NCBI GenBank assembly: GCA_009746045.1
Contig: RPFO01000392.1
Span: forward strand, 1,855,245 to 1,905,244
Origin: Mesostigma viride
Taxonomy: Eukaryota > Streptophyta > Mesostigmatophyceae > Mesostigmatales > Mesostigmataceae
Direction: 5' to 3'
Length of the DNA: 50,000 nt
Shown here: piece by piece, positions 39,563 through 48,751 of the stretch
How the letters are laid out: every line of letters starts with the position of its first letter
Position numbering within the stretch: position 1 is the stretch's first letter
The notes under the pieces: generated by a model
Told to the model about the DNA's origin: nothing
The model's input: only the letters and a program-made list of their open reading frames with translations
Databases searched by the model: none
Translations under genes and position numbers: made by a program

Positions 39563-41047
39563 AGGCGCGCGCGTGCTGAGCGCGCCCGTGAATGGAGTAC
39601 ACCCGCTGGCAGTGAGCTTCCGGGCACCGGTAACAGCTCATGGCCTGCAGATCCGCCGCGCCGAGATCGGGGTGCACAGCGCGAAGGTGCTGGCAGAGGA
39701 GGTTACGGTTGTGGAACACACCCGCACACGGGGACCCCGTGGGAAGCAGCACGGCACACCGGTGAAGGCCGTCGGCGGGCGCTGAGTGGCGGGGAGCGGC
39801 GCCAGCAAAGGCAGGACGTGGGGCCTGCGGCGTCTCCCCAGCCGGGCCGGCAGGCGCGCGCACCACGACCCGACCAGCGCCCGGCAGGCCCGCCGGGGCC
39901 ACGGAGGAGGCAGTGCCCACCGGGGAGACCCCCAGCGGAGGGGGATCGAGAACGCCGGCGCCCCTCCCAGGGGGACTCGCCAGCGCGCCCGCGACCACCC
40001 CAGGCCCCGGCAACGAGGCCGGGGGCGGAGGCCGAGGGGTCGGGGAGGCAGCTGGCCCCGGGGCCCGGTGGGGACCCGGCAGGGGACCCAGCGAGACCGG
40101 GGGCGGGCCGAGAGGAAGCGCAGTCCCAGGGGGCGGCACAACAGCCCGGCACAACGGGCAGCGCGGCACGGAGTGGAGCAAGCTGCGCGCGATGCACGCT
40201 TGATGGAATGTGTGGCCGCACGCGGGCAGGCGACACAAGCCATCCCCCGGCCGGAAGGGCTCAAGGCAGATGGCACAGGAGCCCGACTCGGGGTCGTCCC
40301 CCTCCAGAAGGGACCGGACATGAGGGGGGGCGGGTCCCAGCCGGCCTCCCAGCAACCCGGGAGGGCGGCAATCTGGGCGCGCGAGAGGATGCCGACCGGT
40401 TGGTCAGCCGCGGGGTGCCATTCGTGCGGGATGCCTGCCAACTCCAGGATGTCGTGGAGGAAGGCAGAAACAGGCGTCCCCGCGGTTAGGGGCTGGGCGC
40501 GCCCGGCCGAGTCCACCAAGATGGCCTGGCCGCCCTGAACCGCGATGGGGGCCCCGAACTCCACACGCAGCATGGCGGCCTGCGCCAGGCTGAGGGAGGT
40601 GATGAGAAAGCCCCCACTGGCAACCGGGCCGGGAGGCGGGGCCTGGGCGTCCAAGAAGAGGCGAAGCTGCCGCGGGGACATGAGGCCCAGGTCGGCGCCG
40701 CCCGCGAGGTAGGCCGCCCGCACCGAGACCTGTGCGTCTCGAGCCACCGCCGTGACGAACTCGACCACCGCCTGACCCACCCGCTCGTCCAGGGAAAGCA
40801 GCTCTTCCTGCCGGGCGGCCGGGAGATGCCACGGCAGCCGGCAGCCGGCGTGATATCCTTCCAAGACATACCCCCAAAGAGTCGAGGCCGTCACCGGGGG
40901 GGCGGCGGAAAGAAATGTCGCCCGCACCTGCGCAACTAGGGCCAGGAAGGCCGGGGGCCTAGGGAGCGAGGGGAAGGCGGCCTGGAGCCCGACCGCGTCC
41001 AGCAACAAAGGGCAGTACGCCCAAGAAAAGGTGGCGCGGCCCTGCAT
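39557..41047 (-). pseudogene. N-terminal part of non-LTR protein: unknown domain, RING-H2, zinc fingers
   Basis: Frame 41047 to about 40270 encodes a helical region of unknown family (around LSLDERVGQAVVEFVTAVAR). A frameshift near 40300 leads to the frame from 40355, where a RING-H2 finger lies at about 40140-40277: SCAICLEPF, LPACGHTFHQACI and RCPLCRAV, giving C-x2-C-x14-C-x-H-x2-H-x2-C-x10-C-x2-C. RING-H2 domains usually act as E3 ubiquitin ligases. After a long Pro/Gly-rich stretch come two C2H2-like fingers at about 39557-39761 (HRCAVLLPTG..., CYRCPEAHCQRVY), as are common in the R2 group for DNA binding. The frame then shifts near 39480-39560 into the RT part. Confidence 0.78.
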
Positions 41048-41219
41048 GTACCCTGCATATATGTAAGGTTGTGATATACCAACCCGAAGGGCAACTCATG
41101 GACATGCTTGGCCCCCAAGGACAGCCATTGGATATGGGTGGGTTGGATGGCATCTGGTTTGCAAAATTGTGAAGTTACAGCCGATGCATCGGCAGTATTT
41201 CTGCCCATTTAGGGGTTAA

Positions 41220-43028
41220 AGGTGCTCAATTTGATGTTTGCCTGAATGAACCCTGTGAGATAGATCCTTATAGATTAGTTATCCAAACGGATCACCGTCC
41301 CCTTACCCATCTTCTCTCCCAACCCAACCTTACCCCTCGTCAAGCGCGCCATGGATGGAGTTTTTAGCACAGTTTTCCCCTTTTAAACTTCAGTGTGTTA
41401 AGGGTGTAGATAACATAGTACCAGATGCACTCTCCCGTCGCGCAGATTACTCCTTTTTCGAGGACCTGGATGTTCTCAATACTACTCTAGTTCCTACTAC
41501 TATGGGTGTAACCCCTTATGGTGAACTACCTGATGATGAATCCTATGCCTATCTCTTTCATACAGCTGTTCGCGCATGCCTGATCTCCTTTCTCACGTAG
41601 GACTCTCTCTCCCGTGTGAGGCCCTTCCTGTGGTCTCGGTGGGGGGGGAGGGGAAAAATAAAATTTCTATACCGCTTAGCCATATAGCGACTAGGTCAGG
41701 AAAGTCTTATGATAACATAGTCCCTCTAGGACCTCCCCTTCTCTTTGGCAAGGCGGTAGGAGATCTCTTTAAACCTGTTCTGGATACCTCTGTAGCGATG
41801 CCTACCTCTGACCTTGAACGCCTTATTAGTAGATTTACGGCCACTGAGCCGGAAGCTTTAGCTGCCATTGCCGCCCATCCCCAACAACTAGGCAAGCACC
41901 CTTGTAAATTTGTAGGTGCATGGATTTTTATATGTGCAGATAGCAGATTCTCCCCCTCAATGGCGCCTGTATGTCCCTCATCCTATCTGTCGCTCCTCCT
42001 TGCTCTTTGAGTTGCATGACTTAGCTGCTCATCAGGGTGGTAAACGGGTACGGGACCTAGTAGCCCGCTCTTACTACTGGCCTTCCCTTTTAAAGGATGT
42101 AGATGAGTATGTTAGAACCTGTCAATCTTGCCAAGAGATGAAACCCAACAATGTAGGACAGATAGCAGAACCTAGGACCCTACCTGATCCCATCATGCCG
42201 TGGGACTCCATTATGATGGATTTTGTAGGACCTTTTAGGAAGAATGATAGAGGTATAACGCCCAGATCCTTGTTTTCGTAGATCGTTTTACTCGTATGTG
42301 TCATCTCGTGCCGTGCCCCTTAGAACTCACCGCACGCGATTGCGCACGCCTATACCTTAATAACGTATATAGATATCATGGTTTGAGTAGGCAGTTTATT
42401 AGTGATAAAGATAAGCTATTTACCTCTGACTTTTGGCAGCAGTTTTTCGCTGCTATCGATCGGTACCAAGGTTACGTTCGGTACTGCCTATCACTCCTCC
42501 TCCTCTCATCTAGTAGAACGTCTTAATAGGGTAGTGGAAGAAGCGCTGAGGCACTATGTTAACGGCTCGGGGAGTGATTGGGAGGATTATCTATGCTTGG
42601 TAGAGTTCTCCCTTAACAATTGCCCTCAGGCTGCGCATGGCTATACGCCTTTCTTCCTAGATACTGGTAGACAGCCTCTTACTCCTACCTCTCTCTTAGC
42701 TATAGTCCTTTACGGGACAGGGACGATGTGTCCTGGGATACCGTAGAAGGTGTGCAGGCCTTGCTAGATAAAATGAAAAATGCACATGATCACGCAATTT
42801 CAGGGTACCAAAAGGCTCAGGCCAAGTACCTTGCTAGGTTGCGTGCCTCCTTAGATAGAAGAGCGCCTGAAATAGATATAGGAGATTTAGTCTTAGTAGA
42901 AGGCCCCCGTGTTGGCCGGTTTGCTCACAAGTTCGAAGCAGAACTTAAAGTGAAACTTAGGCCCGCCTTCTTAGGACCCTTCCGTGTGTTGTCTAGAGTA
43001 GGTAATTTCTTATATAAAATAGATATCC
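41220..43028 (+). pseudogene. pol: Gypsy B RNase H end and integrase (frameshifted)
   Basis: Resumes after E-C with KGAQFDV, the TDHRPLTHLLSQP block of RNase H and VKGVDNIVPDALSRR. The integrase zinc-binding domain (HDLAAHQGG...YVRTCQSCQEMK, H-H-C-C) lies at about 42010-42140, then the core with MMDFVGPF (Asp near 42218), FISDKDKLF (Asp near 42405) and HLVERLNR (Glu near 42515). The C-terminal part reads LVLVEGPRVGRFAHKFE and LRPAFLGPFRVLSRVGNFLYKIDI, where the tyrosine-recombinase element interrupts. Frameshifts lie near 41580, 41905, 42260, 42470 and 42715. Confidence 0.85.
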
Positions 43029-43221
43029 ATTTCTGGCCTTGCCTTGCTTTGCATGCATCACCACAAAACATCAAATTTATTACAATATGTGTGCTAGCTC
43101 TATACGGTGGAATAACACAGACATGTCTACCAGATGGCAACACGGCCATCTGTATGCTAGGGTGAGCACACTATGTGAATGTGCAGGGCCAGCCCACAGC
43201 AGCTGTGCCCCTGCTCTACCC
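43029..43221 (-). repeat. Split direct repeat A1
   Basis: 193 bp starting ATTTCTGGCCTTGCC and ending CTGCTCTACCC, repeated at 43459-43651. It is the outer terminal repeat on the 3' side of the minus-strand element. Confidence 0.95.
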
Positions 43222-43245
43222 CTTTTGCCAGGGTGGGTGGGTGGG

Positions 43246-43458
43246 AGGCAAAAGAAACAACCTGCTTCCCTAGAATGGAAGCCCACCCTTTATAGCAACC
43301 ACCTCTCCAGCCAACCCCTACCTGGGTGGCTGGGGTACGGGTGCCAGCACACAAAAATATTTTTTTCTAAAATTATTTTTTCTTTTGGTGCTATACGGCG
43401 TTGCATTCTCCGCTCAGCAGGTTAGTCATAGATAAAATGAGCATAGCTCACCAAATCC
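43246..43458 (-). repeat. Split direct repeat B1
   Basis: 213 bp from AGGCAAAAGAAACAACC to CACCAAATCC, repeated almost exactly at 48146-48357 (one base longer here). It joins directly to A2, giving the inner circle-junction-like sequence AAATCC-ATTTCT. Confidence 0.95.
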
Positions 43459-43651
43459 ATTTCTGGCCTTGCCTTGCTTTGCATGCATCACCACAAAACA
43501 TCAAATTTATTACAATATGTGTGCTAGCTCTATACGGTGGAATAACACAGACATGTCTACCAGATGGCAACACGGCCATCTGTATGCTAGGGTGAGCACA
43601 CTATGTGAATGTGCAGGGCCAGCCCACAGCAGCTGTGCCCCTGCTCTACCC
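43459..43651 (-). repeat. Split direct repeat A2
   Basis: 193-bp second copy of A1, directly next to B1. Beyond it, 43652-43846 is the non-coding 3' region of the recombinase ORF, with no gene seen. Confidence 0.95.
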
Positions 43652-43846
43652 ACATCTCCTTACATGGCTAACAGCCGAAAATACGTAGGACATGCAAAAA
43701 AGAAAACTTAAACTACCTAGCTATGGGGGTACTTTGTCCCAACCCAGGTTCACCCTCGGGTTAGTTAAACCATTTCCCCCCTGACCTCCCACACAAGGGT
43801 GAGGTCAGTTGATAGCTAAAAGACGAGAGATAAAAACAGGAGGACG

Positions 43847-45055
43847 TCAAAACTCGACGCCACCGAAGTGGCGCCGGAAAGCCGCTGGGTCAAAACCCAG
43901 GGCCTGAGCCCAGAGGGCGGGTGGGATGTCGCGCCCCAGGAGGCTGCGGTGGAGGCCAATGTAGCGCGTGACCGAGAGGGCCGAAGCCCACCGGCCGCGC
44001 AGCTGGATGGCCTCCGGCGACTCGCCAGCGATGGCGTCGTGCGTCGCCCCCCCATGCCGGAGGCTGTGAAAAGAAAACATCCCTGGGATGCCCATGCGGG
44101 CCTGCACAGCCTCCCACTGCTGCCTAGCCTGGCTGTACGTTAAGCCTCGAAAGAGGAGTGCATCCGGGGGCTGGCCAGCCGTCAGACGTCGCAGGAGCCA
44201 CAAAGAAAGTGGATCCCGGACGAGGACGTGCTGGGCCGCCCCCTGCGCAGTTTTGGGGTTGCGCAGCACAAGGGCACCGACCATGGGCCCTGGCTCGAGA
44301 AGGGGGTGGCCGGGATGAGCCACATCCCGAACCCGCAGCCCTAGCGCCTCGCTAATGCGTAAATACTGCTGGAAAGCAATAATAATCAACGCACTCAAAT
44401 GCACCTGTCGACGTGAAACTAGCAACAGGGCAGTGAAATAGCAAAGGCGCCAGGGCATAGGCGGAGGGCTGACAGCCGGAACAAGCCGCTGCCAACCTGC
44501 TAGCAGGCGGTCCGCCAGTACCCAATTCCGAACAATGTCGGGGTAGTACAGGTGCAGACAGGCCTTGGCATGCTGGCATAAGGTACGCCCCCGCCCGCCT
44601 CTGGCATGGTAGACAGCAGAAATCCACTCACAGAAAATGGCTTCCGCGTCAGCTGGGTCGACAGGGCCAGGTGGCGCCCACGCCACGTAGACAGCCGCCG
44701 CACGCCGGTACGCTGGCAAGGTAGACACAGGGTTGACTGTGCCCTCCAAAAGTGCCAAGTCCCGAGGGCGTCGCGCCCCCTCAGGCCCAGGGTTGGGATG
44801 CACGTCACCACACCGGGTCAAGTCAGGAACCCAAGCGCCACGCCGACTGGCCTTGTCAGCTGGGTTGTGGTCGGTAGCCACCCAGACCCAGTGGCTCTGC
44901 ATGTCGCCAGCCAGTGACAGAGCGCAGTAGCGTCGAACCAGCTGGTTGAGGCGGTAGGAAGACGACCGCCCTCTGACAAACGCCCCCACCACAGCACTGG
45001 AGTCTACGAGCCGGACGACTCGCTTACCCGACACGCCTTGGTCCGGCACGACCAC
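43847..45055 (-). CDS. Tyrosine recombinase with RNase H end at its N-terminus
   Basis: A 402-codon frame. Residues about 1-70 (RVVRLVDSSAVVGAF, SSSYRLNQLVRR, ATDHNPADKASR) are the C-terminal half of RNase H, so the protein must be joined to the RT ORF by a frameshift in the 52-bp overlap, or the break is an error. Residues 83-91, GDVHPNPGP, match the 2A-type ribosome-skipping core (NPGP). After this comes the recombinase: YLRISE (Arg), NPKTAQGA (Lys), SFHSLRHGG (His330/Arg333), RGRW (Trp356) and TRYI (Tyr365, nucleophile), the full tyrosine-recombinase set. It would integrate a circular cDNA without target duplication. Ends GGVEF at 43847. Confidence 0.9.
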   Translation of the reverse strand: MVVPDQGVSGKRVVRLVDSSAVVGAFVRGRSSSYRLNQLVRRYCALSLAGDMQSHWVWVATDHNPADKASRRGAWVPDLTRCGDVHPNPGPEGARRPRDLALLEGTVNPVSTLPAYRRAAAVYVAWAPPGPVDPADAEAIFCEWISAVYHARGGRGRTLCQHAKACLHLYYPDIVRNWVLADRLLAGWQRLVPAVSPPPMPWRLCYFTALLLVSRRQVHLSALIIIAFQQYLRISEALGLRVRDVAHPGHPLLEPGPMVGALVLRNPKTAQGAAQHVLVRDPLSLWLLRRLTAGQPPDALLFRGLTYSQARQQWEAVQARMGIPGMFSFHSLRHGGATHDAIAGESPEAIQLRGRWASALSVTRYIGLHRSLLGRDIPPALWAQALGFDPAAFRRHFGGVEF

Positions 45056-46776
45056 TCGACCCCCTGTGTCGCAGCAATCGCCTCCTTGACGTTGATGTGG
45101 TTAGGCTGCCCCCGCCACCGGTAGGACAGTGCCGTACGCCAGTGGCCACTATCCAGCAGGCTGTAGTCCCCCTCCTCCATGCGCTCCAGGTCCCAGTCCT
45201 CCCCAGACGTTAAAGCTGTCGTCCGCCACCCCCGCGCTTCGCGCCGGGTCGCCAGCCGGGCACAATCGGCCCCAGGCAGGTCCCTGTAGACCACCCCACC
45301 GCCGGAGCCGCTCGCATCACTTGCGACGACCCGGTCAGAAAGGGGCCGGGCCCTGGCCGCCCTCAAAAAGGGGGCCAGGTCGATCGCCGCCTGAAGCTCC
45401 TGGCGGGCCCCCGCAGGGAGGCGCCAGCGGCGCCCAGGCAGGGAGGCATTCATGGCTGCTAGCAGCCGGTACGTCTCAGACCACACCGAAAGCATGGGGC
45501 GGCACAGCAGATGCATCCACACCCACTTCCCAAGCACAGAACTAAGTTCGCGGTAGTATGTAAACCCGCGATCTAAGATTCTATGAGTAGCGGCGATAAC
45601 TGCCACCACACGCTCAGGAACAGGCACCACGTCACCATCCCTTTGGTGAATGACCCCCACCGCCTGCACACCAGTCTGCTCTGCTGTCGCCCGTACCACC
45701 TTGTCAGACTTCTGCACCAGCCCAACAGCGGCGTAGGCAGCCTGAACACGATCTAGCTGCTGATTCACCCCATCCACCGACGCACAGTGGGTGAAATGGA
45801 GGTCATCGATCGTCACAGCATGCATACCTTCCAGATCCTGCCGAGATTCGAAGCACGGCGAGGGCGCCAAGGGCGCAGCAGGGTCCTCCTCCAGCCTCAG
45901 CCGGACGGTCTCCCCCGCCTCGTTGGCCTCCGCCACCAGGATCAGCGCGGACATGTTGATGCTCAGCCCACGACTAGCCTCCAACGGCGGCTTGGGGCCA
46001 CAGCGGTACAACACAGACTGATGCACACACTGGGCCACCGCGACGGCCAGCTTGTTGCCCATTGGCCAGCACAACATCCACGGCCACACCTTCCGACGAG
46101 CCCCACTCAGGCCCACCAGATCCGACCACACCGGCATCCACGCACAGTACCGCCGCATCCAAACTGGCAGGCGGAGTCTGTTGTAGTACGAATCCAAATC
46201 TGATACGCCCCCAAAAACATCCTCCCCAGCGCGCGTGGGCAAATCGCAAATCACGCCAAGGTGTGGTAAAAAAGCGGGCATAGGATCTGGTAGTGGCATG
46301 TTGCCACGCCGGTTGTCCACAATCAGCCGTATACGGCCGTCGGGCTTTCCGACCCCAAAAGTACCGTTCACCATAGGCGGCTCCTCCTCAAAAAATCCAC
46401 CCAAAATCCCCCTCTCCACACACACCGTGCAAACCCGCGCGAACTCCTCCATGCTACACCCCCGCGAGATCCGCATCGACTTCTGCAAGATCCGCTCTGC
46501 TGGGCTCAGCGTCCGTACCATCCTACTCTCATCATTCAAAATTGCTCCCCAAGAGGGGGGTAGTAAGTTCAGCACATCCACTTGGCCACCTTCCCCCGGA
46601 CCAGGCAAAGCCAAGCGTGCGGCCACTAACGGTTCGTAAGGGGCTCCTTCAGCATATTCACCCCCATCCACTACAGATCCTGCCATTGCCGCTACGGAAC
46701 CACCGTTCCGGCGGACAAAGGACCTGCAAGCATCATCGATCCCATCTAGGGCCGCCTGCTGCAGAGGCCCGGGCAC
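45004..46776 (-). CDS. RT and RNase H (first half) of tyrosine-recombinase element
   Basis: A 590-codon frame. RT motifs in order: FGVGKPDGRIRLIVDNR, GVSDLDSYYNRLRLP (first Asp), MLCWPMGNKLAVAVAQ and AVTIDDLHFTHCA (Asp pair near 45800-45810; TIDD in place of the common YxDD), then RHSHRILDRG-like thumb sequence and WVWMHLLCRPMLS. RNase H begins at RVVASDASGSGGGVVY and reaches HINVKEAIAATQGVEW before the frame ends at 45004; its second half is in the next ORF. The order RT-RNase H-recombinase fits the DIRS-like order. The GTG/ATG start near 46776 is not certain. Confidence 0.88.
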   Translation of the reverse strand: MPGPLQQAALDGIDDACRSFVRRNGGSVAAMAGSVVDGGEYAEGAPYEPLVAARLALPGPGEGGQVDVLNLLPPSWGAILNDESRMVRTLSPAERILQKSMRISRGCSMEEFARVCTVCVERGILGGFFEEEPPMVNGTFGVGKPDGRIRLIVDNRRGNMPLPDPMPAFLPHLGVICDLPTRAGEDVFGGVSDLDSYYNRLRLPVWMRRYCAWMPVWSDLVGLSGARRKVWPWMLCWPMGNKLAVAVAQCVHQSVLYRCGPKPPLEASRGLSINMSALILVAEANEAGETVRLRLEEDPAAPLAPSPCFESRQDLEGMHAVTIDDLHFTHCASVDGVNQQLDRVQAAYAAVGLVQKSDKVVRATAEQTGVQAVGVIHQRDGDVVPVPERVVAVIAATHRILDRGFTYYRELSSVLGKWVWMHLLCRPMLSVWSETYRLLAAMNASLPGRRWRLPAGARQELQAAIDLAPFLRAARARPLSDRVVASDASGSGGGVVYRDLPGADCARLATRREARGWRTTALTSGEDWDLERMEEGDYSLLDSGHWRTALSYRWRGQPNHINVKEAIAATQGVEWSCRTKACRVSESSGS

Positions 46777-46972
46777 ACGGGCTGAATCTACAGCAGGCGG
46801 GTCTCGCCCCCCCCCCCCATCCAGTTTAACGCCCTAACCGTCTGACAGGCTAGTGTGCGAGCATTAAAAGCCCGACTCATCCTATCGCGCCTACGGCCTG
46901 AGCGTACCTGCTGCCACCAGTCACGAGGTGGCAGGGGTGCTGGAAGAGGTAGTGGAAGAAGGCACCGCTCCC

Positions 46973-48074
46973 TCACTTGTTGTTGTTGGACGGGCCGCCC
47001 TGCCCCTTCTTGCCGGGACCCTGCTCCAGCTTGTGCTGCAGCTTCCCCATGCTCATCGCCGCCCGCACCGCCGGAGACGCCAGCATTGCTCCACCCTCCT
47101 GGAATGGCAGCATTGCCGACGGCGTCCCCTTCCACCCGTCGACCCCACATCCACCAGCTGGCATGCCGTGATCAGCTTTGCCAGGTACTCGGCTGCTGCC
47201 AGCTCCAGAATTACTTCGGAGCGTGGCGTGGCCCAGTAGCCAAATTCTGTCACCATCGTGTCCAGAATTCCTGCCATCTGCAGGAGCAGCATCCGCCTCT
47301 CCCCGCTGGCTGAGCTGCCGTGCATCGTCAGCATTAACGATGCACGGATGGACTTCCCCCCCACGCTCTCCGCGTAGTCCAGCATTCCCGGCAGCACCGC
47401 CTCCAGCATGTTGCTCACCAGCACCGGCACTGCATGCCCACTCAGCGCCACCCCCTTCGTGCGCGCCAGCCTGCCAGCAGTCGTCGCTGCGGCTGGGCTT
47501 GCAGCTGCTGGAGTCTTTGCCTGGTCCAGCAGCTTCGACATGGCCGATATCAGGTCGCCAATATCTCCGCCAGTGCGGGCGTTGCCCGGCCGGGATGGAA
47601 GCCCTCCAGCTGGCGTTGCATAGCCCGTCTCGGTCCCCAGCAGCCGACCTATGTTTCGGTCCAGGTCCGCCACAGCCTGGTCGATCGCCCCAGGAGCGCC
47701 ATCGTCCTCCCCAGCGCCCGCTCCACCATGCCCCGCCCCTCCGCTTCCACCTGCCGAAGGGGGAACACCCCCCGTTCCCACCCACCTGCTGACACTGGTG
47801 GATCCGGCTCTGCAATAGCCTCCCCCAGTTGCGCTGCTAGCACATCGGCCAGGGCCTCCTCCCCATCCCAGTCGCTGACAAACCCCCTTTCCTCCAGTAC
47901 GTCCATGACGTTCTTGGCACGCCCCGGAGTGAGCTTCTGGATCCGCTCTAGCCAGTTCCCCTCCCCTAGGATCTTCTGGACCGCAGTGGCGGCCTCCTTT
48001 GGGGTGCATCCCTCCTTGGCTGCCTGCTTGAGTTTCGCTAGGAAATTCCGGTCTGGGGCTGTCACTGTGGTCAT
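46973..48074 (-). pseudogene. gag: Gag-like ORF of tyrosine-recombinase element (frameshifted)
   Basis: Likely start at ATG 48074 (MTTVTAPDRNFLAKL), a helical part with NWLERIQKLTPGRAKNVM, then a frameshift near 47690 into the frame holding IDQAVADLDRNIGRLLG, VSNMLEAVLPGMLDY and AAAEYLAKLITACQLVDVG, and a second shift near 47140 into a frame ending KLEQGPGKKGQGGPSNNNK at 46973. No zinc knuckle was seen. Position before RT makes Gag the best reading; there is no recognised sequence family. The gap 46777-46972 holds no clear gene. Confidence 0.62.
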
Positions 48075-48357
48075 GGTGGGTTATACTGCGTGATGATGTG
48101 TTATCTTGCGTTTTGTTTTTTGTGATGTGGTCACGTGAGGTTCTCAGGCAAAAGAAACAACCTGCTTCCCTAGAATGGAAGCCCACCCTTTATAGCAACC
48201 ACCTCTCCAGCCAACCCCTACCTGGGTGGCTGGGGTACGGGTGCCAGCACAAAAAAATATTTTTTCTAAAATTATTTTTTCTTTTGGTGCTATACGGCGT
48301 TGCATTCTCCGCTCAACAGGTTAGTCATAGATAAAATGAGCATAGCTCACCAAATCC

Positions 48358-48672
48358 CTACCTCTTGGCAGACACATTCTAACACCTTCCATAGAAGCCA
48401 GCTGAAGCTTTATCACCAAAGCACGTTCGCTGGTAGAGAACTAGCTCCTGCATGCCCCTTTAGAGCATAACCCTGATACTGGTGAGGTAGAAGACGAGGT
48501 AGAGAGTATCGTGGCCCATAGAGATATTAAAAAGGGCCGCGGTACCCAGCGCCAGTATAAGGTGAAATGGATGTATGCTCGTAGTGAGGTAGATAAAGTA
48601 TGGTACACGGAGAGTGAGTTAGATGGTTGTAGCCGCTTGTTGCAGGACTACAAAACCCTACACCAGCTCTAG
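48358..48672 (+). pseudogene. pol: Gypsy B Pol end with chromodomain
   Basis: After the tyrosine-recombinase element the Pol frame resumes with PTSWQTHSNTFH (joining to KIDI before it), has a one-base shift near 48450, and then reads EVEDEVESIVAHRDIKKGRG, QYKVKWMYARSEVDKVWYT and ESELDGCSRLLQDY, ending at TAG 48670-48672. The spacing of the Tyr-x-Val-Lys-Trp core, the Trp and the final helix fits a chromodomain. In chromoviruses this domain steers integration to marked chromatin. Confidence 0.82.
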
Positions 48673-48751
48673 CTGGCAACCTGCCCCTTCCTTATCGTAT
48701 TCCTGCTGTTGGTGGGTGGTTGTTGGTTGTCCCCTCCCCTCCGCAGCCATC

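Larger units (their letters stand above)
36425..41048 (-). mobile_element. R2-like non-LTR retrotransposon with RING-H2 finger (5' truncated)
   Basis: A 4624-bp GC-rich insertion on the minus strand with a 14-bp target duplication, TACCCTGCATATAT (36411-36424 and 41049-41062). It encodes one long protein with zinc fingers, RT and a C-terminal restriction-like nuclease, the layout of the R2/NeSL type. It has no poly-A end; the 3' end is AT-rich. The open frame reaches within two bases of the 5' junction, so the 5' end is probably truncated. Host target is E-C, not rDNA. Confidence 0.88.
34879..41215. mobile_element. TTAA-target DNA element E-C, carrying a non-LTR element
   Basis: Flanked by TTAA (34875-34878 and 41216-41219) with perfect 11-bp inverted ends, CCCCTAAATGG and CCATTTAGGGG, and a near-terminal inverted motif around TTACAGCCGA. 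Without the non-LTR insertion at 36425-41048 it is about 1.7 kb. A block at about 35100-35740 is homologous in reverse to the core of E-A, with a reading frame kept in part (GGLRPRMAFTF, SQEIDFIRPKDDTGQF against GGLRPCMQFTF, TQEIDFIYPRDDTSQF). No transposase motif is recognised. 35850-36410 and 41063-41215 hold no gene that I can see. Confidence 0.8.
43029..48357 (-). mobile_element. Tyrosine-recombinase retrotransposon (PAT/Ngaro-like), minus strand
   Basis: A complete element of about 5.33 kb with split direct repeats. On the plus strand the order is A1 (43029-43221), spacer, B1 (43246-43458), A2 (43459-43651), genes, B2 (48146-48357). Read on the minus strand this is the A1-ORFs-B1A2-B2 layout of PAT/Ngaro/kangaroo-type elements. 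There is no target duplication. The triplet TCC is at the left junction (43026-43028), the inner junction (43456-43458) and the right junction (48355-48357), as expected of recombinase crossover. Genes are Gag, RT-RNase H and recombinase. No methyltransferase domain was seen. Confidence 0.93.
25034..48672 (+). mobile_element. Gypsy B, chromodomain Gypsy element with nested insertions
   Basis: A Ty3/Gypsy element on the plus strand, starting TGTTACGTCGC at 25034. After removal of the insertions at 29054-31429, 32184-34178, 34879-41215 and 43029-48357 (with their duplications), it reads: leader, Arg/Gly-rich ORF, hybrid-binding ORF, Gag, protease, RT, RNase H, integrase and chromodomain, about 7.5 kb. 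Several frames are broken. No 3' LTR is recognised after the Pol stop at 48670-48672, so the 3' end is uncertain or lost. The family is chromovirus-like because integrase is followed by a chromodomain. Confidence 0.88.

Noticed and set aside
39786-40538. Arg/Gly-rich plus-strand ORFs opposite the RING-finger region
   Set aside because: Low-complexity antisense frames of the Pro/Gly-rich spacer; they have no conserved motif.
43029-43651. Solo LTRs of a conventional element
   Set aside because: The A1-spacer-B1-A2 layout with B2 at 48146 and a recombinase gene identifies split direct repeats.
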